DNA of 64,000 nt from Symbiodinium natans (lineage: Eukaryota; Sar; Dinophyceae; Suessiales; Symbiodiniaceae): NCBI GenBank assembly GCA_905221605.1, contig CAJNDS010002146.1, positions 62,001 to 126,000 of the forward strand, given 5' to 3'. Shown here in pieces: positions 34,874 through 48,000 of this stretch. The notes under the pieces are model-generated. The model was not told the DNA's origin and made no database searches. It saw nothing but the letters and a program-made list of their open reading frames with translations. How positions within the stretch are numbered: the first letter of the stretch is position 1; every line of letters starts with the position of its first letter. A program made the position numbers and the translations under genes.

Positions 34874-37800
34874 TCAGCGAAAGAGGTGCTTGAAGAAGTT
34901 GAGAATGGAACCGAAGAAGCCCGGCGAGGCCTGCCAAAATGGTTACTGTTCGCCTAAGAGAAAGAAGGTCGTGTTCCTTCTTCCTCCTAGCAACCTATGC
35001 CTGAATCCAAAGAATGGGACCACACCCTACGTCCTCATCGTGTCAGGAGCCTGCGTAAAACCTGGGTCACTCCAACATGCAAGGCCTGAAATCCTCAACC
35101 CCGCACCCTTTCAACTTAGCCTCTCTGCCCAAGCAATGAATCTCGAAACCCCAAACCTCGGAGGTTCCCTGGGTACTTGGAATTATTGCTGGGGTTAGAA
35201 GAAGAGCAACTGCCGTCATGACTGGTTTCAAACTTGTTTTCCTGGCTTCTACACCATCCTATACCTATAACTATCCACGAACGAACCCGCCAGCAATCCC
35301 CTCAACTTTACAGCCTAGATCCTTTTTCAAGCTGATCCTAAATCCTAAACCCTTAACCCGGCCTGTAGATTGCTAGATCCTAAATCCTGAAAGTGGATTC
35401 CCGAGATCCGAAAATCTAGCATCCCTACACCCGACGCTGGGATATTCTGGGCACCTGGCCTCCATAGCGTTAGGGTCGACGCTGCGGGCACTTGCCTCGA
35501 CGCCAGTGCCCACGCCGTCCTCGGTTGGGGGGGCATCTCCTCTTAAGTGTTCGGAGTTTGGGTGTAAAGGGAATAGGGTTCGGGTTCCAGGGTTCAGGGA
35601 TGCGGCTGGTGGCGATTCATGGATATCATACTGTGTGAGCAGCTGAGTGAAAGAACCCCCCTGTAGACGGTCAACTTTGATTGTAATCACAAAACGAACT
35701 CTTACCACCTGATGGGTGCCACCCAAGCATCCAGAAGCGTCTTCACATCCTCGCAGAGATCATGCACCTGAGACTTCATGACCAAGGCGAAGAAGGGGGA
35801 GGGGGGCGAGCTGGAGAGTTGGGCAAGCATTCGGGGAGCCAGCTCCAAACCCGATACCCTAAGCCGCAGTAGACACAGAAATCCCCCATAACGCTGATCC
35901 GCAAGCCCCGTGCTTAGGCCAAAGCCCTTCGTGCCACTCCTACGAGCCGTAATCTTAAACCCGAGATCTACACGTCCCACCCTAAACTTGAAATTGCTGA
36001 ATCGAGATCCTTCACTGACTCCCACCTTGGTCGTCAAGGTCTCCCCAACGTTGGCGATGTTGGCGCCCAGCGACTCCTGCCCAACTCTGGCGCCGTTGCC
36101 GGGGTTCAGAGCTGTAGGGGTGTAGATTGGGATGTTCCCCCTTATACTAACAGTCCATATATTCGGGGGTACCATAATCCCGATGAAGGACTGTTCGTCT
36201 AAGGGGTGACATCCCAAGGGGTATAGAGCCTTGGCCCCTGGAGGACTTAGATTTTAGGCAGGCAAAACTTTTTCGAAGCCCAGGGAAGCCTGAATCTCTG
36301 GCCATGCCACGACATGTCAGGAGGGATTCTGACATCATCAAGCGCTCCCTTTTAAATCTTTCTTGACCCGCCAATGACCAAAAATGACAAACACCTAAAA
36401 CCCTGTCGGCTCCTTCTTGTCTTCTGGGAGCTTGCTCGTCACAGCCTGCACAAAAAACAGCCTGCACCAAAACACTGGCCCGATTAAGGTAGGGACTACA
36501 GCTAATCAATTCGTTGAACATGCATTTTGTTTCCAAGGCATTGGCCAATTCTTTGCTGCATCGAGGGCACTTGCAAATCCGTGATGCGGCCGCTTTGTGA
36601 CATTAGATTGACACGTGATCAAAATAATCATTTCGATAGAAGGCCGACATACAGAATACTGCGTTTAATTACTGCAAACTATTGATTTCAAGTCTAATCG
36701 TTATCTGTACAATAACTGGCTTATGCTAGCCTATCTCAGCACTTAACTCCCCCTCTCGAAACTTTTAGCTTAGGGGGCAATGGCGGGATGCCTGAGGACT
36801 CTCGCCACTTTTCGGCCTACACCGAACAAGCCCTGAGCTGCCCCGCACCTGCACGAAGCTGTCGACGAAACCTTTGAAGGTCGTATCGAAGTCCGAGGTG
36901 AAGCTGCTACCCGTGGATCTCGCAGCATCCAGGTTCTCCTTCAACTTTGCCTGGGCATCGGGTTTGTGCGGGCCTTGTGGGATTTTGAGGATTGTCAAGT
37001 GCGTGTGACTGTTTTGCACGCGTTGAAACACCGTTGAGCGAAACACGAGGGCTCTTGCAAACTCGGTGCTGAAAAAACACAGGTGATCGCAGCACCAGAG
37101 GTGAAAAGGAAGAAACATGGCTTTAGCGTGCCACGCCCTTCTCTTCGCCGTCGCCTTTAGTGTGTCTCGGACCGTCCGGCTCTGGCCTTCACTGTAGTCG
37201 GGGGCGGCTGCGAGTTTTCTCCCCTCGACGAGCTTTGCGAGTCTCCAGAGTCGTCTGCGCAAGGACTTCAACCAAAACCTGAGGCCCACCTCTTTGAGCT
37301 TAAGTTCTTTGTGCTCTTGCGTTTCAGGTCCAGCGTCATCGGTGGGAAATTCGATGTGGTTTCCAGGAGCCGTCTCTTCATGTCTTCTCGCTACGAGATA
37401 TGTGAAAAAGAGAGAGAGAGAGGGAGAGAGGGAGAGAGAGAGAGAGATTCTGCTCTCGTGTCAGTTGCTGAGCTGTGTCAGGCCAATGCCATCTTGGACA
37501 AGGCCCCCGGACTTGCGGCCTAGGAGATTTCCAACACAAAGCTACCCTTCTAGGCACTCCTGGCTGCTGGACAGCCCAAGGTGAAAAGTGATGACCCAAC
37601 ACAAAAAAAAAAACGTTGCTGGGGGCACTCATCGAGCTTGGGGGCGAGGTTGCGACTAAAACCCCGAAGCTAGGTGGTTAGGGCCTTTCCGGGTAAAGAT
37701 CCGACGCCGTTTTGTCGATTTAGCAATCAGAAACACAATCAGCGCCACCGGAGCTTCCTACTCAGCCTTTTGCACAAATCATCATCAACCCCCCCCCAAC

Positions 37801-40800
37801 CCCTTCCCCCCCCCCCCCCCCCAAAAAAAAAAAAAAAAAACAAAACGAATACAACGCAGGACCCTAAAGGCTTTTTTGCATCCAGGCTTGGGTGTGCGTG
37901 TCCTAAACCCTATAAACCCTAAAACCTACCCGGTTGTCCTAAACTTAGATCCTGGAAGCCCCGCACATGCCCTCGAACGCCAAGCGACCAGGGCTGGCGA
38001 CAGTTTCTCCTCCGTGGCCTCAAGTTGTTCTTTCTGTCGCCGTCATTTCGGAGCAACATGTTTGTTAGGGGGTTTAGGGTTTATAGGGTCGAGGGTTTGG
38101 GTTTGGGGCGTTGGGTGTGTGGGATAGTGGGGAGAAGGGAGGGGGGGGGGGGGGGGGGGGGGCATCTCTCCGCCTAAACATAGGGGTAGTTATTGCAGTC
38201 CCTTTTGGGGGGGTCCGTATAATAAGGGTACCGTGTATAGGCTGCCTTAACAGGCACCCTAATGTAGAGAACGACCCATAGGCCGGCCCAGTCTTCGTGG
38301 AAGGGGTGAGCCTCCTTTTCGCTCCTAGCTCGGCAGACGGAGCCTCTGGAATCTTCGGAACTTTTGGAACTTTCGAAGAGCTTCCGAGGATTTCTCAAGA
38401 ATTTTCAAAGGTTCTCATAGAGATCGAATCTGGGAAGGATTTCCTCAGGGTTGCTTTTTGTCGGTTTCGGATCTTTTCGCTGGACCCTGCAATCTTCCGG
38501 AAGCCCAACCCTAGGACTCATCAAGGATTTCTCGAGGATTTGTGCAGGATCTGCTGGGCCACGTCAAGGATGCTCGGAAGATCTTTCAAACAAAAACAGG
38601 GAGGAGGACTTTTGGAGGCTACGTTCGAGAACAGAATCGAAGGCATCGAAGGTATGCTGAAACAACGTTTACTCGACATGGGCCAGAAGTGCTTTGCGGA
38701 GGCACCCTAAACCCTCTCGCCGTCGATGAACTCGATGGGCCCCGCTTTCACTTGGAGACAATATGTTTATTTTGCCGCCCGCCACGCAGACCAGACACGC
38801 GGCAGGGCAACAATTTCAGGATGATAGACAATCCAGGCTTGTAGTTTTATAAGGTCGAGGTTTATACAGCTTAGCGTTCAAGCTTAGCGTTCAAAACCTC
38901 CGAACCCTAAAAGCCCCAAACCCTAGAGGCCCTAAGCCTGTCCGAATCGTAGATTGCCTCCTTCAGGTCGGTTATGGTTGCCGTCGCCTTCTCCTGCTTA
39001 GCTTCATGGGTCATGCGTTATAGGTACATGTAGCTATGGGCGTAAATGCTTACGCCATACAACGTGGAGAGAACTGCCAAGGGGTACTGTACGGTTTGGG
39101 GTTAGGGCACGAAAACGTCCTTGCGTGCAGCATGCCGTAAACCTGTCTGCGAGGAGCCTTCAAGCAGGGGCTCCAGGCGCAAGCAGACCCCTGAACACCC
39201 AACATGACCTCCAAATCCCCAGCCCTGAAGCCTGAAACAACCCCACAGCCCCTCCTGAGACCCAACCTCAACCTCAACCAGTGGTCTCGTTTGGGGTTGT
39301 AGGTTCCCTGTTGATCATCCACTTCCTGGGTAATTACAGTACAAAGCGCCCCCAGCCCCCAAAGGCTGGAGAGAATCATGCAAATGTCTGTGCTGCAGTT
39401 TTTCCATGGGCTGTTAAAAATCCCCTCCTCCAGGCTGGTCAAGTATGTGGCTGTTGACTTGGCCTCGGGTCTTGCGGGGGAGTTCGGTCTTTTGCTCGGG
39501 GGTTTGCAGGGCTTGTCTAAGTCTATAAGTGTTTCGGTGGTGGAGTGCAACCCCCTAAGAGCTTAAAATTAAAGCTATAACAGGGAGTGAGCCGAAGGCA
39601 CGAACAACTCCCCTTCCACCCCAGGACTCTCACCACCAGACATCTCAAAGCACATTCGCCCACGCCACCCCAACATCCCCGCAACCACAACCCGCTTCGG
39701 GGCATGTTTGTTTCGCCAGCCTGAGAGGTTCATTGCATTGCCGGCATGGAGAAACTGCGTCAAAACCCTAAACCCTAAACCCCACACACCCTGCCGCGCG
39801 GCGCAGTCGGCCAGCTTCTCCGCCTCGTCGTGGAGCCCGATTGGCTTCAAGAGGGTCCTGGGGAGTAGATGCTTCGATCAGGGCTAAGGGCTCAGCGTTT
39901 GCAGTTGCTGACCTGAGTCGCAGCGCAGCTCGGGTGAGAGGAAGCTTATTCCAGGCTACAGCGAAGATTGTCCGCAGGTTAAAAATGCGGCGTGAAGCCG
40001 ACGTGCTTGTGGCCCATTTGCCCGAGGGAGACGAGTGTGGCTAGAGTAGTTGTCGGGGCCAAGATGGGCAATCCATCAACTAAACTGACCAACTAGTGCT
40101 AGTTTCTTTTGAAGCTCAGGATAAAGAGGCACCTTTTATTTCACGACTTCGTGGGAAAAAGTCCACAACCCTACCCCGACGCGACAGCAGGTGAAACCCT
40201 GCAAGCCTTTTGTAAGGCCCCCTACGCGCTAAGCTTTTGACACGAAATAAGTTCGTAGTAAAACATGTAGGACCGACAATGTCTGCGGCAGGACTCTTGG
40301 CACCCTCAAAGGCGTTCGTCACCTCCAGGGTGTTCCTAAAACCGATAGGCTTGGCAGTTAGGGCTTAGGGTTGGAATCTTCCCCTCCTACTAACAGTCCT
40401 CAATAGGGTAGGGCTCATTCAGGGTTAAGCAGACCAGGGTGTTTCGGCCCTCGCACTCGCACGAGGCAGGCAAGGACTCGATCGGACCAGGGAGTTTAGG
40501 GTCTTGGGTTTCGACTCGAGCCTTTCGGAGCCGCCCCTTGCAGGCTGCGCCCTAAACACCCAACCAGGTAGCTTTGTGAAGCTTCAGGGCTTTGGCACTT
40601 CCAGTCTTAGGTGGCCCACCCTGAACTCGAAACTCAAAGCTCAAAGCTTTTCTTAGGAACCCGTGGAAGCTGTTACTGTTGCCTTCTATAGTTGCGTATC
40701 ACTAACTATGGAAGATGGTTTCGTGGCCTCCACCATACCGCAGTTCCCTTGTCCCTAAAGCCCTAAACATCCCTAAGCCCGAAAACAAAGCCGAGGATTG

Positions 40801-43592
40801 AGCTCTGCCTAAACCCAGCGCCTGCTGGGAGATGGTCTTATAGAGAGGCACCAGCTCACCCACCGTCTCCTTCGCAAGCTTCTGGAGCCTGGGCAGGGTT
40901 GGGGTTGGGGGCCTTCGGTGGCTTTGGGGCCTGGCATTGTAAGAATAAAGCAGCGGAGGGCAACATGTGGTGATTTCCCTGATTGCTGAGCATGCCCTTG
41001 CTAGTAGAAAAGCACCGCCCAGCAACCGTGAATTCTAGTTGGTGCTTCTGGGGTAGATTGGGGCGCAGGGAGGGGTGCCCTCCAGAGTAATTTAGGAGCC
41101 CGGAACCCCTCAATGAGCCCCCACCTCGTGATGTTCTGGGCGACAGAGGCGTTCATGCTGGCTGCTGCCTGGAATGCCTCAGGGCTCCCCAAGGCTCGAA
41201 AACATTGACCATTGAAGCCTCAAAAGGCACTCCGGGGCCCCACAAGCCCTTCAATGAGGGAAAAAAAAAAAAAGAAGAAACACAGCTGCACAGCATCCCG
41301 CCACCAACCGAAAGCTCTCGGCTGCCCCAAGCCAGAAACCCAAACAAAGCATCCTGATCGAATGTCCTGTGTTCTTTCTGCAGCGCTATCTCTTATCTCT
41401 GAAGAGCGGCAATCCTGTGTTCTTTGGGGATTTCGAGCTTGGGTATGTCACGGTCTGTTTCACGCAATTGGATCATGAGCGCCAAGCTCAAAAGCCTCGG
41501 ACCCACAGCTACCAATTAGGCCCTGATCCCTACACATCCCTAAACATCGAAAAGTCGAACCGGCCTCCACCGAGTCATTGCACCTTGCCCGGAGCACCAG
41601 CACTTCGTTGTCTGCCGCCTCCAACGCGTCGCCTGTGGACTCGGGCGTATGGTGCAAGGATTCGGGAAGTGTTCGGGAATGTGTTTCCGCGTCATGGCTT
41701 CGACACAGGTCTTTCTAGCAGGCCATGATTAATGCTTGCAAGCAGAACGTGCACATCTGCCACTCAAGCAAGGATACAATAGCAACGGAAGCACGTGACC
41801 TGAGGCTCGCGGCTCCTCAAGTAGAGCAGAAAAAAGGCTCATCGGTGGTTCATTGGTGATATCACTTTGCTGGTTGGGGCGCATGCAACCATACAACTAT
41901 AACTACCCGGGAACCTTCAAGTTGGAGTTCACAACAATGCTGGCAGAGTTGCCAAGTTGGTTGGAGACCTTCTCGATGCCCTTATTTGCAAAGTCCGTGA
42001 CCTGAAGCGGCTTCTGTGGTTTTCCCAATTTTGGACCCTGCCTCCTCGTGGCATATAGCTGCAAGTTCGTTGGGGGTCGGGGAACTGCAGCCTCCAAAAA
42101 CCTCTCCCGGCAGGCGCCTGGTCCACAACATTGCCCAGAGCATCCTGGCTCGCCGCCCAAGCCCCACTATCGGGTTCTGCAACCTAGCAGTCCGTGACCC
42201 CTTCAACTTCAACATTCTTTCAAGGCCGGGGGCCAGGTTGAAACCCTCCAAAGGGATTTAAGGCTCCCATGTCTCCTTTAGAGCATCCAGGTCTGGGAAG
42301 TGCGCGTGCCCCTTCCTTGGGAGTCTGGGAGGGCTTCCGGGCATCAGGACTTCTTCGAGGCTAAGGCATTTGTGACTTGAGCTGGGGCGTCCAGATCGAG
42401 CGGCATTTTCGGGCTTAGGATTTGGGGACGTGGAGTGCCGAGTGCGGGCGAGCTCTGGGTGGTTCTACAGGTTCGCTCTCTCTCTCTCTCTCTCTCTCCC
42501 TGCCGGTTAGAACTCCTGATTTGCGATCCGGGGTTTACGTAGGGTTTGCGGGATAAGTACAGGATTTTCTGGATAACCCACTCAGCGACCGTCTACTCTA
42601 CGGGTTCTGCGGCCGGCAGCCCGCCGCGCTGAAACGACACCACACGCAACCGCAACAACGACAGTCGAGGGTTTCCCAGGGGCCGATGTTCGAAGCAGTG
42701 TTACGTCGCCCTTGAACCCAAACCCCACACTGCGGGATCCCTGCAACCCCACCCCGCCGCACACAACGCTACGCGAAGACTTGAAACCCAAAGAAAAGCT
42801 TCAGTGCGTGCATCATTGCATCTGGCAAATGACGCACGTGCTGCACAAATTTGGAGAAGAATGTGTAGAGAGGACCCATTGCTAGACAGCGTCCGCAAGA
42901 CCGCGTAAACGCGGCCCATCAGGCTTCAGGTTCACAACGAAGCGTCTGTGACCGATGACTGACTGGGTGTGCTGAGGGGTTGGTTGGGGACAGCTCATGG
43001 CTCCGAGGTGCCTGGGGATGGGGAGCTGACAGCTAGCAGTTCACCAGCCAAGGCACCCCTTCACATCCTGGGACTTCAGCTTCTCCTGTGGTCCAAACAT
43101 CCCTTGCTTCAAGCTGGACGGGTTCCGGTAGGGAAAGAAGGTGCGAACTACACTGTCGCACAACCCGAGCTCTCCCCTAAAACCGTTCATGGCGCCCTTG
43201 ACTTCAGTTTCAGCTTTGGGGGGCTGGGTTCTCCATTGCAGGACTTTTGGGCTTCTTCGGGGTCCATCTTCCAGAAAACTGGTCTTTGCACTTCAGGGAC
43301 ATCCCGAAGCCCACCCTCTGCCCCACTTGCAGTTGCGGGGTGCTTGCAAAGGACTTGGTAAGATGTCTCAGAACTCAGATAGCCCAGCTTTGCCATAGCA
43401 TCAGACGACTCGTGTGAGAAGTCAAGACTCCAGCTGATCTTCAAAGTACGGACTCCCTGGGTAAAACCCCGAGCCCAGAAACAAGCAAAAGTCACCGGCG
43501 TTGTCCTGGAGGAGCGCCACATCATCTGCCTGGCATTCAGGCGTCTCCGCGCCCGCCACCGCGAGCAAGACCAGCGGAAGGAGCTTCCTCAT
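34874..43592 (-). CDS. Secreted helical protein, paralogue A, about 14 exons (unknown family)
   Basis: I do not recognise the family. Exons: 43592-43500, about 42311-42276, 42001-41933, 41177-41125, 40888-40822, 40322-40297, 39857-39803, 38993-38958, 38018-37986, 36950-36849, 36076-36026, 35767-35729, 35519-35460, 34930-34874; about 258 residues. Exon 1 starts MRKLLPLVLLAVAGAETPEC, a signal peptide followed by CQADDVALLQDN. The rest is short amphipathic helices, for example VTDFANKGIEKVSNQLG, LQKLAKETVGELVPLYK, TLLKPIGLHDEAEKLADC, FTSDFDTTFKGFVDSFVQ, ending SPGFFGSILNFFKHLFR and stop. There are N-glycosylation sequons at NAS and NIT and three cysteines shared with paralogue B. Exons 3-5 and 7-13 match B in both length and phase; exons 6 and 14 match B in phase but differ by one or two codons. 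Donors are mostly GC, with GA once. Exons 2 and 6 are the least certain. It is probably secretory or vacuolar; no catalytic motif is visible. Confidence 0.85.
36127..36218. mobile_element. MITE-like palindromic element, copy 2
   Basis: It begins TTGGGATGTTCCCCCTTATA then CTAACAGTCC, and ends with the matching inverted arm GGACTGTTCGTCTAAGGGGT plus GACATCCCAAG. It is in intron 10 of gene A, 51 bases upstream of the exon starting at 36076. Confidence 0.75.
37408..37448. repeat. GA microsatellite
   Basis: GA/GGGA units in gene A, intron 9. Confidence 0.93.
37787..37842. repeat. Poly-C then poly-A run
   Basis: A C-rich tract followed directly by about 18 A, in gene A, intron 9. Confidence 0.9.
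38138..38162. repeat. Poly-G run
   Basis: Over 20 consecutive G in gene A, intron 8; a likely assembly-difficult site. Confidence 0.95.
40370..40412. mobile_element. Half of a MITE-like element (single arm)
   Basis: GTTGGAATCTTCCCCTCCTA then CTAACAGTCCTCAATAGGG resembles the left arm of the elements at 27437 and 36127; no right arm is seen. It ends 48 bases upstream of the probable gene A exon starting at 40322. Confidence 0.55.
40440..40496. repeat. ~50-bp dispersed module, copy 1
   Basis: TTTCGGCCCTCGCACTCGCA then CGAGGCAGGCAAGGACTCGA. Nearly identical to 44878-44930. In gene A, intron 5. Confidence 0.85.
42478..42502. repeat. CT microsatellite
   Basis: About 11 CT units in gene A, intron 1. 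Confidence 0.93.
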
Positions 43593-45041
43593 GGTTTGGG
43601 GTTCATGTTTGCCACCCGCCTAGCTGGTTTAGGAGTGGTTTAGGGTATTCTGAGTCTTAGAATGTCTTAGGGCAGGCCTCGGATTGAAGGAGCTGATCTG
43701 GAGGTAGTGCTATGGGTGGCGGGTTCCGTTTTGTTGCAGAGCACAGATCTGAGCAGGAGTTTCAATTCGGGTGCTGTGCCGGATCTACTCATCTTGAAAC
43801 TCGTACAACTTGGTTCAGCTCTTGCCAAAGGGCTCTCCAGAAGAGTCAGGAACGACGCAAAGACCAAGGTTTCAAAAAGGAGTGCTGTGGGAAATCCCTA
43901 TAAGTCCTGGAAGGAAGCGCCTCAGGAACACGAGCCCCTCGGTGTCCCCGAGCCAAACGAGCCAAAGCCAAGGTGCAGGACCGACATCTTGCGGAATTCG
44001 AGCGGAGGCCCGAGAATGCCAGGAATGAGAATCGGGTTCAGTCGAGCTCCCCTGGGCTGAGAGGCCTTGAGAGCCTGAGCCTGGCAAATGTCGCGGAAAA
44101 GCCCGGAGCTCCCTAAACCCTACCCCTAAACCCTAAACCGTGTAAATCCTGAAGAGCTCGGCCCGATCAGGCCGAGGGCTTTTAAGCAAAAAAACAACCT
44201 CCAAACCCTAAAACCCTATCATCTCTCAAACCCCTATAATCTCTTAAGCCCTCTGTTGAGGGTTGAGAGTCCACGGCCCCGAATCGGCTCGGAGACTTCC
44301 TTCGCTTTGGCGGTGTAAGGTTTCTAAGGCTTGGGGATCTCAGGGCGTGCATCAAGTCAAGGAATCTATACAGGTTTGAGGTGGCACAGGGCTTGGAATT
44401 AAAGGTGTGAAAAGATATAAAATGAAGAAATGCATGCTTATATATGTATATGTACATATGGATATTTGTGTGTTTTAGCTTTCCAACTACCTTCTATGAA
44501 CCCGTGGGCCTCAGGTTGCTTTTTACAAACGCAGCTACGGCAAGGCAACGGCCGGCCCTGTTAGCCGACGATGCCTCGTGGGGGTAGTTTCATGGTCCCT
44601 TCATTGGGGAACCCTTCTATACCCCAAAAAGCCCTAGGGCTCATACTTCAGAACCTTTAAAAATGGAGGCAGGGGGGCCCAGATTCAGAGACCATGCAAC
44701 TACCCTTGCAATGGCTACAACACGGTCGGGCTCAGCGCTCTTAGGTGCGGGGGGCATCCTGGGATTCGGGGAGATCTGAGTCGAAGGAAGGAAGGTTAGG
44801 GTTGACTCGGCGCTGTCTCTGAATGGGCTTAAGGTTTTAGAGTTTATAGGGTTTTTCTCCTTCCTGCACATTTATAGGGTTTCGGCTCTCGCACTCGCAC
44901 AAGGCAGGCAAGGACTCGGTCGGAAGGTTCTTTAGGGTTTAGAGTTTAGAGTTTAGGGTTGAGGGACTCTTTGCAACAAGGGTTGAGGGGCCATCCTCTC
45001 CTTTCAGCCCTTAGTCCTAACGCCTAACGGAAATCGGACGC
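43593..45041. other. Spacer between tandem paralogues B and A
   Basis: 1.45 kb between the B stop and the A start. It contains the second copy of the roughly 50-bp module (44878-44930) and TTTAGGG words. No spliced-leader-like motif is seen near the A start. Confidence 0.6.
44878..44930. repeat. ~50-bp dispersed module, copy 2
   Basis: TTTCGGCTCTCGCACTCGCA then CAAGGCAGGCAAGGACTCGG. Matches 40440-40496. Confidence 0.85.
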
Positions 45042-48000
45042 TCAGTGGTGGAACATGTTCTTGAAGAAGTTCCCGATCGAGCCGAAAAAGCCCGGCGATA
45101 CCTCGCCCCATGGCGTTTCCACCCTGAATCCTAGGACTTAGGGTTCGGGCTTACCTCCTGCTTGAAGTTTATTGGTTTCTTTTGTACCAGGTGGCTGCAT
45201 ACACGTTCCTAATTCAGGCATGTGTCACCCTACTTAACAACGCACCCATGCGCCTCCAAGAAGAACCCTCATTTGTCAGAGGCGAGAAAAGTTCAGGATT
45301 AAAAATGCCTTTCAGATCAACAGCTTCGCTGGGCCTGTGCCACCTCCTTGCGGATGCTCAGAGCGCTCTTCTCCGCACCAGAGCTCACATCATCCTGAGT
45401 CCACATTTGCGGGTAGAGCTTGTCCTTCAGGAATCCTTGAGTAAGGAAATTCAATAGGCCCTTGTGCTTAGCAATTCACACAGCTGACGAACCGGTGAAG
45501 TAGCCCCACGACTTAGAGAAATGCCAGCCCTACTCGTGTCCCTTCAAGCACCAGCGAAGGATGGCCTAACGCCACCAAGAGTTCATCCTTTCATGTTAAT
45601 GCACGTCATCCCTGTGCTAGTTTTAGCCCTCATAGACCGATTTTTCCGTTCGGAGCCACCGATATGCGGGCCATGGAGGAAGCCTATTTTCCCCCAGTCC
45701 CAGCTGAAACTCAGTCTTCCCTGTGTCTTTACGCAACTCGAGCAAATACCTCGAAGATGCAAGGCCATGCTTACAGGGACCAGGCCCGAACATCATTGTA
45801 TCTGTCCCAGCATCGACCATGCTCTTGAGGTCTTTGCACAAGGCATGCACCTGTGCAGATGCCACGAGGGTCGGAAACCTTAGAGGACCTCCACAGCTGA
45901 AGAACAGACGCCCAAGCTGGGCAAGTGTAAACGCCTAGAACTTCAGACTATTTTGGGCAATCTGCCTAAAATCCCCTTGACAACACAGTCAAGCAGATCT
46001 ACTTTCTAGAGTTCAAGGCTCAGAACCCAAGAGCCGATCTTGGCAGGACCTATATCATATTATCGATTGAGACCACTAGGACATCCAAAAATGGTACATT
46101 GGTACATGCATGTACATACCACCCATGAACCTCCGAGCAAGCAACAGAATATGCATGTCCCCTGCCTTGTCTTGCATGGACTTGGCGGACGTCTTGATGT
46201 TGCTGCCCAGGGTCTCCTTTGTCAAGGAGCTTTATAAAGTTGCATGCTCACAGACTTGTACATGTCTTGGTCCAGGAGGTAGAGGAAGTGGAGGCGAGGA
46301 CGTAATGGAGTCAGTAGAGGCAACAAAACTTGATGGTTTAGAATGTTTAGAAGGGGATGGACGAATATTTTTGGGATTTGAGAATATGTGTGCAGTTTAA
46401 GAGGTTTACGCGAAAGTAAGTACATGCCCGAAACTGCAAACTGCTCCCTGGTGTCATGCCATATGCTGCTAGATGATCCACACCAATTTCATGGGTTTAC
46501 CATGCTGTGTAAGTGTCCATCTCCACATCATTCAGCTTTGAGAGCGTCTTCGTTGGCAGGCCACTCTCAAGCATACTCCCGGCCCCCGGCTCTCCGACAT
46601 GCATACCCAGCGTGAACTAAAGCGGGTTTAGCAAACCTAAAACTTGGGGGTGGTCGGGTTCTTACATGCCTTTGAACCGAACCCCAACCCCCGCACCCCC
46701 GGAAGCCTGCTGGCCCGCGGGGAGCTTGCCCGTTACCGCCTGAATCATGGAAGGAAGCAGGGCGTCTTTTCTTTAGGAAAGGAGGAATGCAGCAGAACCC
46801 TGTGTAAAGGCTCTAGACCAGGCAGTTGGGAATAATTTGGCAACTCAGTTATTTATTCCGACCCCTATACTAGGGCTACGGGCCCAAAGTTGACGCTGGA
46901 GGGCCTGTGGCATCCGACAACTTCCGTGTTCAGTTTGCTTGCTTCCCTGCGCGTTCTCCACTGCTCTTGAAACTCCCGTTTAGGAACTCAAAAGTCCAGG
47001 TCTCCTGGTTTAAACGATACTCTGCTTAGCATTTGAAGCACTTTTTGCTCAATTTTCTGAGTTGTGGCCCCTTCGCTGGGTCGCTTCGCTGCATTTTGAA
47101 TGTCCCTGACGGATCATCTTCAGAAACAGTCTACAGGTTTGGAATTCGAGGCTGGCTGTTCCGGCGTTGCTGATGAACGCTCCGCAGGCCTTGGCTCCTA
47201 AAGGCCTCTTCCGGTTGCGATTAGACTTGATTCGATTAGGGCTTGGGGATTTTAACCAATGGTTTGCTTCGGGTTCTCGGGGCGTTTAACGGCCTAGGCT
47301 TCAAAAAACAGAGCCATCCACCCTAAACCGTCTCAGGGGCCCAGCCGCCTTTTCAAAGAACTTCGAGCACCCAAGACCTTAAAGCTAAGATGCCTACCTC
47401 TCTTGCAAGAGGCCTCGGAGCAAAACCTGAAACCCTCCTGCGCGGAGAGTTCCTAAACCCAAACCCCGAAGCCCTACAGCCTAAACCCTTTTTAAGCACG
47501 GACTGAGGCTGCCGGCAACACCTGAAAGCAGGGCCTTCTTCAAACCCTAAACCCTAAACGCACCAGCAGATGCAATCACAAGGGCGGCCTTCACAAATGA
47601 GGAGACAAAGTCGTTGAAGGTGTCGTCGAACTTGCCCGTGAAGTCGGCCACCGCAGCCTTGGCATCACCCAGCTTGCCCGTCATCTTGTCCTCAGTCTGA
47701 CTCGGTCTGGTCTGGTTGAGGGCATCTATGTAATTTGTAAGTAACACTTCAGGCATATGTCTTGAGATATATATATATATATATAGACATATACGGTGCG
47801 TGTGGATTCCAGGGGTGGGACCTTTAAGCTCAAGTCGCGCAGGAAGCTCCCCACGCACCATTGCAGCACTCGCATGTCGAAAAAGTTACGCAGGGACCTG
47901 GACCAGGAAGACCTCACCAGCGACCCTTTTGCAACAGGCTTCTTCAGGCTGCTAGGAGCCATAAGCACTCGGGCTTCCTAAACCCTAAACCACAACCCCT

